From assembly GCA_017609845.1 (NCBI GenBank), contig JAFCDD010000026.1, forward strand, positions 1-20,080: a DNA stretch of 20,080 nucleotides, in the 5' to 3' direction. Source of the DNA: Candidatus Woesearchaeota archaeon. GTDB taxonomy: Archaea; Nanobdellota; Nanobdellia; SCGC-AAA011-G17; JACPNG01. The notes beneath the pieces were generated by a model that had not been told where the DNA came from, did not search any database, and saw only the letters and a list, made by a program, of their open reading frames with translations. The translations under genes were made by a program, and so were the position numbers. Positions 13,869-20,080 of the stretch are shown in pieces (position 1 is the stretch's first letter; every line of letters begins with the position of its first letter).

Positions 13869-14717
13869 TTAGTAATACCTCTCTGCGACGTCTTCATAAA
13901 CGACTTTTACTTCCTTTTCTTCATCTATTTTTATTTCTGGTTTTGGTTCTTCATTTATTATTTCTATTTTTGGCTCGTTTTTATCTTCTTTTTTCTTTTT
14001 ATTTTCTTTTTTCGGTTTCTTACTTTTTTGTCCCAATCCAAGTATTTCTTTTACATCCCCCTTTGTTATTTCTTTATTATTCTCTATTTTTTCTTCTGCT
14101 AACTTGTTCATGTTTCTAAGAAATTCCTTTGGATTTTTATTTGATAGTTTAAAAGTTTCTTTTATCACTTCTTCATCAAAGATTGGTTCATTAAGTCTAG
14201 AGTTTACTACTTCTACTGCATTTTCTTCTGTTAGTTCCTTTAGTTTTATTTTTTTGCTTATCCTGTGCTTTAAACTTTCTGAGAATGCTAGTTTTTTTTC
14301 ATCTGTAGTTGTTATAACAATAGATTTTATATAATTTTGATCATAAAAATATTTTATTCTTTCATTGTTTTTTTCTGAGATTTTATCCATATCATCTATC
14401 AATAATATCATCCCTTTTGGTTTCTTTTTGAATAATCTTCCAAACAATCCATATTTTTGGATTAGAACGTTTTCTATATTTGGCTCTATTACTAATGTTG
14501 AGTCTATATAAGCAATTTTTTTAAGTCCTCCGAACTTGTTAATTGCTTGTTTTAATACTGCTGTTTTTCCTTGGCCTTCTTTAGCTTCTATAATTAGAAT
14601 TCCTCCAGAGTTTATTCTGTAATCAACTTCTTCTAAGATTTCTTCGCAGTCTATTAATTTAGTGAATTCATTATCTTCAAATGGATTTTCTTCAAAATTT
14701 AATTTATTATACCACAT
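13869..14717 (-). CDS. AAA ATPase-like protein, degenerate P-loop, with charged tail
   Basis: A 282-residue paralogue of the next gene (shared WYNKLNFEENPF start, RFGG/KFGG block and LKELTEENA lid). The Walker A reads AKEGQGKTA (45-53), with Ala for the usual first Gly. The Walker B ends in IDDMD (107-111), with Asp replacing the catalytic Glu, so hydrolysis may be slow or absent. From about residue 225 it has a Lys/Glu-rich, probably disordered tail ending in VYEDVAERYY. The start overlaps the end of the 75-aa membrane protein gene by 11 bases. It may be the regulatory subunit of an ATPase pair. Confidence 0.75.
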   Translation of the reverse strand: MWYNKLNFEENPFEDNEFTKLIDCEEILEEVDYRINSGGILIIEAKEGQGKTAVLKQAINKFGGLKKIAYIDSTLVIEPNIENVLIQKYGLFGRLFKKKPKGMILLIDDMDKISEKNNERIKYFYDQNYIKSIVITTTDEKKLAFSESLKHRISKKIKLKELTEENAVEVVNSRLNEPIFDEEVIKETFKLSNKNPKEFLRNMNKLAEEKIENNKEITKGDVKEILGLGQKSKKPKKENKKKKEDKNEPKIEIINEEPKPEIKIDEEKEVKVVYEDVAERYY

Positions 14718-14934
14718 TTTCTAGTTCCTGGGCTTTTTTTCTATAATTATTGGCTTCTTCATAGTACTCATTAGCGAGTTCTTCATCTCCTGATTGGTGG
14801 TATTTTTCACCTTGTTTATGGCATTTAGAAGCTTTTTTATAGTATTTTTCTGGTGTTTTCTTAAATAGTGATTTTAAAATAAATAGGACAATTATAACTG
14901 CTATTATGATACCTGTTGTTCTAAGTAAAGCCAT
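14707..14934 (-). CDS. small membrane-anchored protein, 75 aa
   Basis: An N-terminal hydrophobic helix (about residues 6-24, TTGIIIAVIIVLFILKSLF) is followed by a cytosolic helical part rich in Lys, Tyr, Glu and Gln with a TPR-like look (YYKKASKCHKQGEKYHQSGD, then EEANNYRKKA). It is the first gene of a three-gene minus-strand operon with the two ATPases. A TATA box lies at 14957-14964, giving a leaderless start. It may anchor the ATPase pair at the membrane (inference). Confidence 0.65.
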   Translation of the reverse strand: MALLRTTGIIIAVIIVLFILKSLFKKTPEKYYKKASKCHKQGEKYHQSGDEELANEYYEEANNYRKKAQELENVV

Positions 14935-14956
14935 AGAATTTATGGTTTTGGAGTTC

Positions 14957-14964
14957 TTATAAAT
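14957..14964 (-). promoter_or_regulatory. TATA box of the membrane-protein/ATPase operon
   Basis: ATTTATAA on the minus strand, about 23-30 bp before ATG 14934. The stretch 14935-15021 holds this promoter and nothing else I recognise. Confidence 0.5.
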
Positions 14965-15021
14965 ATTGTGTCACTTTAATGTATATATTAAAATTATTTT
15001 TTGAGGGTGGTAAAAACTTTA

Positions 15022-15486
15022 TTAAATCACAATATCCAAGAGTTGTCCGTTATTCAAAAAAGTCTCTTTCTTAATATCTTCTACTACATAGAATACTTTT
15101 ATGTTTTCTATATCAAAATTAGATTCAAAGTTTTCTATAAAATCTTCTACGTCTTTTACGTTCTTAAAAATTCCTTCTATTAAGAAATCAAATCCATTGC
15201 TTATTTTGTATACTGAGTTTATATTTAGATGGTTAAATAAGTGGTTTTTAGCTTGTTCTCTTTTATCTTTGTTAACTTTTATCATTATGTTGGCTTTAGC
15301 GTTAAAACCCAGTCTTGTAAAGTCTATTATTGTTGTGTGTTTTGTTATTATGTTTCCCTTATAGCTTTTTATTTTATCGTATATTGTTGATATTGGTATT
15401 TTTGTTCTTTTTGAGATGTTTGTTAAAGACATTCTAGAGTCTTTTCTTAGGTTTGATAAGATTAACAGTTCTTTTTGATGTAACAT
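15022..15486 (-). CDS. Lrp/AsnC-like transcriptional regulator
   Basis: A 154-residue protein with a helix-turn-helix start (KELLILSNLRKDSRMSLTNI, then KRTKIPISTIYDKIK) and an alpha-beta C-terminal half carrying the ligand/oligomer region. It closely resembles the regulator at 12612 in length and layout, including the C-terminal VVEDIKKETFL (VIEEIKKEDFL there). It is divergent from the PhoU/AbrB-like gene, with only 72 bp between the starts, so it may regulate that gene and itself. A TATA-like AT run on the minus strand at 15507-15518 lies about 25 bp upstream. Confidence 0.7.
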   Translation of the reverse strand: MLHQKELLILSNLRKDSRMSLTNISKRTKIPISTIYDKIKSYKGNIITKHTTIIDFTRLGFNAKANIMIKVNKDKREQAKNHLFNHLNINSVYKISNGFDFLIEGIFKNVKDVEDFIENFESNFDIENIKVFYVVEDIKKETFLNNGQLLDIVI

Positions 15487-15506
15487 TTTTTGGAACCCCC
15501 ATTGTT

Positions 15507-15545
15507 TTAAATATATTTAATCGATATATTTTTATATTAGTATAT
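15507..15545. promoter_or_regulatory. divergent promoter region between Lrp-like and PhoU-like genes
   Basis: Minus-strand TATA-like AAATATATTTAA lies at 15507-15520. Plus-strand AT-rich TATATTTTTATATTAG lies around 15525-15540, about 25 bp before GTG 15559. Both give leaderless messages. The two basal elements are within 20 bp of each other, so both genes cannot easily be transcribed at once. Confidence 0.45.
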
Positions 15546-15558
15546 ACCTTATATATTC

Positions 15559-16518
15559 GTGGATAAGAGAAAAATTGTTAGGTCTGGCAATACAAGTTAT
15601 ACGGTTGCTTTGCCAATTGATTGGATTCGTAAGAATAATTTAAGTAAAGGCAGTTTTGTGAATATGTTTGAAAACAATTTGGGAGAAGTAGTTATCTCTA
15701 CAAATACAAAACCAAATATACAAAAAGAAATCACAGAAACGATAAATATTGATGATTATAGTTATGAAAAGATTGATCTTGAATTACATAATGCTTATAT
15801 TCGTAATATTTCTACTATTATTTTAGAAGGAAAAGACATTAGTTCAAAAATAGACATAATTTCTTCATACTTAAATACTTATATTGGTCTAGACATTATT
15901 GAACACAATCCAAGTAATATTGTGATTAAGAATTTCTCTTCAAACGAAAAAGAAATGTCTTCTGAGAAATTATTAAGAAAAATGGATATTTGTATTAGAG
16001 CTATGTTTGACTTAACTTTAAATTTTTTTAATTCTGGTTTCTCAAAAAATGATCTTCTTGAGTTAGAAAGATTGAAAAATCAGGACAATCGTATTTATCT
16101 TCTTACTAGGAGGATGATTTTAACTGCCTTAAACAACCCACATCTTATCCGTGAATTTCACACTTCTTATCACCAACTTTCAAAAGATAAGATAATTGCT
16201 ATGTCTTTTAAACAGATAGCGTTCTTTCTTCTTTCAATTGGAAGATCTTTTCTTTATTTAAAACATACAAAAGATGACGCAAAAAAGTTAAAGAAATTGT
16301 TTTGGAAGTTATTTGAGAATTATGGGAATATTTTGAACCGTAATGGGGATCAGAACCATAAGTCTTTAATTGAATTTTTAGATTGGTCTAGAAGTTACAT
16401 TCTTAATCTAGAAACTAAACAAAAAACCGAAAGAGATCCATTGATATTAGAAGTGACAGACAATATTATTGTCATAAATAAACTTCTAAGGAGGATTGCG
16501 TTTGAGATTATTGAATGA
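15559..16518 (+). CDS. PhoU-domain protein with AbrB-like N-terminus (phosphate uptake regulator-like)
   Basis: A 319-residue protein. Residues 3-50 form an AbrB/SpoVT-type DNA-binding fold (KIVRSGNTSYTVALPIDW). The rest is helical, with a PhoU-like region containing MDICIRAMFDLTLNF and the repeated helical hairpins to the end. Archaeal proteins of this design are thought to regulate phosphate transport; here no pst or pho transporter gene is next to it, so the target is unknown. The start is GTG 15559, the first in-frame start after the TATA box, giving a leaderless message. Its 3' end overlaps the convergent PQ-loop gene by 124 bases. Confidence 0.75.
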   Translation: MDKRKIVRSGNTSYTVALPIDWIRKNNLSKGSFVNMFENNLGEVVISTNTKPNIQKEITETINIDDYSYEKIDLELHNAYIRNISTIILEGKDISSKIDIISSYLNTYIGLDIIEHNPSNIVIKNFSSNEKEMSSEKLLRKMDICIRAMFDLTLNFFNSGFSKNDLLELERLKNQDNRIYLLTRRMILTALNNPHLIREFHTSYHQLSKDKIIAMSFKQIAFFLLSIGRSFLYLKHTKDDAKKLKKLFWKLFENYGNILNRNGDQNHKSLIEFLDWSRSYILNLETKQKTERDPLILEVTDNIIVINKLLRRIAFEIIE

Positions 16519-16763
16519 TTTTTAATTTTGGACTTTATTGTGTAGAGTAATCCTATTGAACTCAGGAGCAATGCAGAGCTGTTAAGGATTATGAAAATCC
16601 AGTTTTTTATTTGTATTGAATATACTACCAATAATAAGGAACCTAGTGTATAAAGTAGTGGAAAACCTATGTTGAGATTACTTCTTTTTGTTTTTATGAT
16701 TTCTACTATTTCCGGAATCCATGCAATGACTATTAGGATTAATCCAATTATTCCAATTATCAT
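16395..16763 (-). CDS. PQ-loop/SemiSWEET-like membrane protein
   Basis: A 122-residue protein with three hydrophobic helices in the first 80 residues. The segment AWIPEIVEIIKTKRSNLNIG is a PQ-loop-like motif with Pro in the first helix, as in SemiSWEET and related small transporters. After about residue 80 (LLYTIKSKIK) the sequence is the reverse of the phoU-like 3' end and looks unlike a transporter tail. The functional protein may end near 16519, if a frameshift lies in the A-run, or the tail may be real. This makes the downstream boundary uncertain. The substrate cannot be told. Confidence 0.5.
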   Translation of the reverse strand: MIIGIIGLILIVIAWIPEIVEIIKTKRSNLNIGFPLLYTLGSLLLVVYSIQIKNWIFIILNSSALLLSSIGLLYTIKSKIKNHSIISNAILLRSLFMTIILSVTSNINGSLSVFCLVSRLRM

Positions 16764-16791
16764 CTGTTTAATTTTGCTCCTTTTTAATTTA

Positions 16792-17997
16792 TTATTCTTG
16801 TTCTATTATAGTTAGGGTGTAATTCCTGTTAAGGTATTTCTTTGATATGTTTTTAATATCCTTTTCTGTGATTTTTTTGATTTCTTTGATGTACGTTTTT
16901 GTTAGATTAGAATCTCCTATTAATTCCCAAAAAGACAGCATATCTGCCATGTTTTTATTTTCTTCATTTTCTATAAGGTAATTTCCTTCTATATAATTAA
17001 TGGCATCTTTTAGATCTTTTTTAGAAACATTTTGTAATTTTTCTATTTCCTTGGTTATAATGTTTATTATTTTTGTTATGTTTTTCTTTTCTGTTGCTAC
17101 AGACACAACAAAATAACCATAGTTTGTACTTGGTTCATGATGTACACTAAGGTGATATGCTAATCCTCTTTTTGTTCTTATTTCTTCGAAAAGTTTTGAA
17201 GATTGTCCCCTTCCTAAGATTGCTCTAATAACGTCTAAGGCATAACACTCTTTATTCTTTCTTGGAGGAGTTTTATATCCCAAGATAAGATAGGATTGTG
17301 ATATTTTTCTTTTTTCTTTTTTGGTTGTTCTTATGTTACCTGGTTCTTTTGGAATTATTCTTTTTTGTTGTTTTATTTTTTCTATTTTTCCAAAATGTTT
17401 TTCTACTTTTGGTTTTATATTTTTTATATTGCCTGCTATTGAAAGGATTATGTTGTTTGAAGAATAATATCTTTTATGATATTTTAATATGTCATTTCTT
17501 TTTATGTTTTTTATTGAGTTTATTGTTCCCGTTATTGGATTCCTTGTTGGATGTTTTTTAAATAAATTATTCAAAAATAAATCCCATTGATGCAGTTTTG
17601 GATCATCCTTGAATAATTTTGTTTCATCTATTACTACTTTTTTTTCTTTTTCAATTGTTTTTTGATCGAATTTTGGATTTTTTATTATGTCAGATAGAAT
17701 TTCTAATGCGATATCTATGTATTTTTTAAGTACAACTATGTAATAACTTGTTCTTTCATGGTTTGTGAAAGCGTTTATTTCTCCACCTATGCTCTCTATT
17801 GTGTTTGATATTTGTTGAGCGGTTCTATTTTTTGTTCCTTCAAATAAAAGATGTTCTATTAGATGAGAAATTCCGGCTGTTTTTTTTGTTTCATAATTAG
17901 ACCCAACTTTGATGGTCGCAAATATTGCTACCGATTCTGATGTTTTATTTTCTGTTACTACGGTCATTCCATTCTTTAATTTGAATTTTTCCATCAT
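16792..17997 (-). CDS. M16-family zinc metallopeptidase
   Basis: A 401-residue peptidase of the M16 (pitrilysin/processing peptidase) type. The inverted zinc motif HLIEH is at 45-49, and the third zinc ligand Glu125 in VVIDE comes 76 residues after the second His, exactly the family spacing. The C-terminal half has the usual RGLAYHLSVHHE region (RTKRGLAYHLS). It has the length of a single M16B subunit, which normally works as a dimer on small peptides or unfolded proteins. It starts at ATGATG 17995-17997. The gap to the M29 gene upstream is about 45 bp of AT-rich sequence, so co-transcription with it is possible. Confidence 0.9.
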   Translation of the reverse strand: MMEKFKLKNGMTVVTENKTSESVAIFATIKVGSNYETKKTAGISHLIEHLLFEGTKNRTAQQISNTIESIGGEINAFTNHERTSYYIVVLKKYIDIALEILSDIIKNPKFDQKTIEKEKKVVIDETKLFKDDPKLHQWDLFLNNLFKKHPTRNPITGTINSIKNIKRNDILKYHKRYYSSNNIILSIAGNIKNIKPKVEKHFGKIEKIKQQKRIIPKEPGNIRTTKKEKRKISQSYLILGYKTPPRKNKECYALDVIRAILGRGQSSKLFEEIRTKRGLAYHLSVHHEPSTNYGYFVVSVATEKKNITKIINIITKEIEKLQNVSKKDLKDAINYIEGNYLIENEENKNMADMLSFWELIGDSNLTKTYIKEIKKITEKDIKNISKKYLNRNYTLTIIEQE

Positions 17998-18042
17998 AAA
18001 AAATTTATTTATTTACTATTTAAGTTTTGCCTAAAGAACTAA

Positions 18043-19107
18043 TTACAGTTTGAACTTGCCGTTTTTTAAAATTACTTTATTATCTACTCTTACTTCTCCT
18101 TTTTTTCTTAAATCTTTAATCATATCCCAGTGTAGTGCAGATGTATTTTTTCCTCCCCCCTCTTTGTAAGCATTACCTAGTGCTAGATGAATTGTTCCTT
18201 GGATTTTTTCATCGAATAAAGTACTTTTAACAAACTTTTTTATCTTAGGATTAAAGCCTATGCCTAGTTCTCCCAGTCTTCTTGCACCCTTGTCTAGGTT
18301 AATCATTGATTTTAGAAGTTTTTCGTTTTTTGCTGCTGAAAATTTTACTACATTTCCTTTTTTAAATTCTAAGTATACATCAGTAACTTCTTTTTCTTGT
18401 TTGATTGCGGGAAATTCATAATAAATATGTCCTTCTGTTGTTGTTTCTACTGGAGCCATAAATACTTCTCCTCCCGGCATGTTGTTAATTCCATAATCCA
18501 TAATTGCTTGTCTTCCTTTTATGCTAAAACTTATGTCGGTTTTATTTCCTATAATTCTTACTTTGTTTCCTTTATCCAAGATACTTTTTAGTTTTCTTTG
18601 CTTTTTTTCTTGTTTTTTCCAGTCAATTAAGCATGCATTAAATATGAAGTCTTCCATTTCTTCTATTGACATTTCTGCTTCTTGTGCTAATGCAGGAGTA
18701 GGGTAATAAAATAAAACCCATTTCTTACTTAAATGTACTGGCCTAAAAGGATCCAAGATTTTTTCCCTTATTGCAATCTTTTTTGGATCTATGTTGGATA
18801 AGCTTTTTATATTATTGTTAGATCCTATAGTAATCATTGCATGGCATTGTTTTAATTCTTGAAAGGTTATCTTTGGAAAGTGTTTGAGCTGGGTTGTTGA
18901 TGCATGTTTATAATATATGTAATTCATTTCTGTAAACCCTAATTTTATTTTTGGGTATGCTCCTTTTTTGATTATTTGTTTATACAATTCTAGAACTAAT
19001 GGTTTTGCTTCTACTCCCGAGGAAATTATTACCCTTTCCCTCTTTTTAATTTTTGTTGAGTGATTTACTAGAATGTCTGCAATTTTTTTTAATCTTTGGT
19101 CTTGCAT
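18043..19107 (-). CDS. M29-family aminopeptidase
   Basis: A 354-residue leucyl-type aminopeptidase of family M29 (AmpS/AmpT/PepS-like). The family ligands are visible: Glu214 in NMPGGEVFMAPVE, Glu280 in RRLGELGIGFNP, His307 and Tyr314 in GTIHLALGNAY, and His326-x-Asp328 in LHWDMI. The Glu-to-Glu spacing of 66 equals that in characterised M29 enzymes, as does His-to-Tyr of 7. It removes N-terminal residues from peptides in the cytoplasm and fits with the M16 peptidase next door and the amino-acid permease upstream as a peptide-recycling group. A TATA box (TTTATAAA, 19129-19136) is 22-29 bp before ATG 19107. Confidence 0.92.
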   Translation of the reverse strand: MQDQRLKKIADILVNHSTKIKKRERVIISSGVEAKPLVLELYKQIIKKGAYPKIKLGFTEMNYIYYKHASTTQLKHFPKITFQELKQCHAMITIGSNNNIKSLSNIDPKKIAIREKILDPFRPVHLSKKWVLFYYPTPALAQEAEMSIEEMEDFIFNACLIDWKKQEKKQRKLKSILDKGNKVRIIGNKTDISFSIKGRQAIMDYGINNMPGGEVFMAPVETTTEGHIYYEFPAIKQEKEVTDVYLEFKKGNVVKFSAAKNEKLLKSMINLDKGARRLGELGIGFNPKIKKFVKSTLFDEKIQGTIHLALGNAYKEGGGKNTSALHWDMIKDLRKKGEVRVDNKVILKNGKFKL

Positions 19108-19128
19108 AGTTCTTATTTGTTTACTTTA

Positions 19129-19136
19129 TTTATAAA
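19129..19136 (-). promoter_or_regulatory. TATA box of the M29 aminopeptidase
   Basis: TTTATAAA (self-complementary), placed 22-29 bp before ATG 19107, right after the stop of the permease gene. This gives the aminopeptidase its own leaderless start. Confidence 0.5.
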
Positions 19137-19138
19137 TT

Positions 19139-20080
19139 TTATGTTAATAAGAAGATTGCTCCTGTAATAAATAAGGCTATTAATAATAATCCCGGGATTT
19201 TATTTGCTTTTTTGTTAAAGTTCCAATACATAAGCATTATTAGAACTCCTTCCAGTCCTCCCGCGAATACTCCTGTTACATTTATTACGTTTGCAAATCC
19301 TGCCCAGTTTTTTAATATAAGAAATAATAAAAATGGAATTAAGCATGCGAGTGTTGTTGAGAATTTTTTTGAAATATTGTAATCATAATTAAAAACGTGT
19401 CTTAGTGCCAGGCCAAGAACTACAAATGAAGTAGACATAGCGAAGATAGCAAAAAGATTTCCTAACCAAACCATATGGAAGCCTACCTTTTCTCCTAAAC
19501 CAATAGTTGCTACCTGTGTTGTTTCTAAGCCCGTTGTTCCTATTACTGCAAATGAGAATATAATGTAAATTAATAAAGGAATTAAACCTCCCATAATAAT
19601 TGCCTTTCTAAGCATTTTTTTGTTTCTTTTTAATTCTTCTTTCATTTCTGGGATGGCTGCTGCACCAAGAAAGGCGAATAAAATAACTCCATATGGCGCA
19701 AAGATGCTGCTTAGATTTATTGTGGCAAGATTATTTAGATTTATATTAGGAATTAATAAAATAGATATTAATATTATTATTGTTACTGTTATTGTTCCAA
19801 AATAGAGTTCATAGTTTTTTATTGTGTTAATTCCTTTATATATTAAAATTGTTGTTATGATAAAAATTAAACTTCCGTATATTAGAAGTGGCCCTCCGAA
19901 TAGCGCCGACAGAGATTTGCTTATACCTATGTAATATGCAGTTATGGCACCATAGATTCCTATTAACATAGAAAGCCACATTAATGTTTTACCTTTTTTT
20001 CCAAGATAAATCTCTGCATAGCCTGTTAGTTGATGGTGCCCTTTTGTTTTTCTTGTTATTCTTTCTAGGTATAAGTACAT
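19139..20080 (-). CDS. amino-acid permease (AAAP/aromatic amino-acid permease-like), N-terminus outside window
   Basis: 313 visible residues with about nine hydrophobic helices. The family signature is in the segment FAPYGVILFAFLGAAAIPEM, followed by EEL and a KMLRKAIIMGG loop, as in amino-acid/auxin permease (AAAP) proteins that take up amino acids with H+ or Na+. The ATG at the window edge is unlikely to be the true start, because the expected first helices (about 80-90 residues) are missing. The reading frame should continue past 20080. It is the upstream neighbour of the M29 aminopeptidase, which suggests amino-acid and peptide use. Confidence 0.8.
   Translation of the reverse strand: MYLYLERITRKTKGHHQLTGYAEIYLGKKGKTLMWLSMLIGIYGAITAYYIGISKSLSALFGGPLLIYGSLIFIITTILIYKGINTIKNYELYFGTITVTIIILISILLIPNINLNNLATINLSSIFAPYGVILFAFLGAAAIPEMKEELKRNKKMLRKAIIMGGLIPLLIYIIFSFAVIGTTGLETTQVATIGLGEKVGFHMVWLGNLFAIFAMSTSFVVLGLALRHVFNYDYNISKKFSTTLACLIPFLLFLILKNWAGFANVINVTGVFAGGLEGVLIMLMYWNFNKKANKIPGLLLIALFITGAIFLLT

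Noticed and set aside
1..20080. CRISPR arrays, tRNA or rRNA genes, insertion sequences
   Set aside because: No regularly spaced repeats, no tRNA cloverleaf or T-loop sequence noticed, no rRNA motifs and no transposase or terminal inverted repeats seen.

Overview
The window looks like a chromosomal segment of an AT-rich archaeon, most likely a DPANN-type lineage (Woesearchaeota/Pacearchaeota-like). The evidence is archaeal-type AsnRS and TATA-led promoters placed about 25-30 bp before first start codons (leaderless or nearly so). SD motifs are seen mainly inside operons, and short Lrp-like regulators, an AbrB/PhoU-type regulator and M29 and M16 peptidases are also present. The phylum assignment is inference from gene content only.

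Layout. 1-1.9 kb: the tail of an unknown gene, a frameshifted asnS, and an unknown 162-aa gene. 1.9-12.6 kb: an accessory island whose centre is a ubiquitin-like conjugation and deconjugation system. It holds a divergent helical-protein gene (minus strand) and a vWA gene, then a tightly packed operon: Ubl, E2, E2-variant, JAMM peptidase, two-Rossmann E1. A second JAMM peptidase, a 58-aa ORF and a long coiled-coil gene broken by a 25-bp tandem duplication follow. 12.6-20 kb: mostly minus-strand genes of housekeeping or regulatory character: two Lrp-like regulators, a pair of AAA ATPases with a small membrane protein, a PhoU/AbrB-like regulator, a PQ-loop membrane protein, an M16 peptidase, an M29 aminopeptidase and an amino-acid permease.

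How the island would work (inference from motifs). The Ubl has a C-terminal Gly-Gly followed by 13 residues, so a JAMM protease should first expose the GG. The E1 has an inactive N-half and an intact C-half Rossmann domain, as in eukaryotic UBA1-type enzymes, and would adenylate the Ubl. The E2 carries an HP-x(9)-C-x(7)-W core with the same spacing as eukaryotic E2s. The next gene is a recent tandem copy of that domain with the catalytic Cys changed to Asp, which resembles a UEV/E2-variant partner. Two JAMM proteins, whose catalytic cores share 95 identical bases, would process or remove the Ubl. No RING or HECT-like E3 is visible.

Four plus-strand transcription units of the island (vWA, Ubl operon, JAMM2, and the 58-aa/coiled-coil unit) share an upstream element. 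It consists of TTTCGAAA-like boxes usually 11 bp apart, the last one 21-22 bp before the TATA box. This points to one regulator controlling one regulon.
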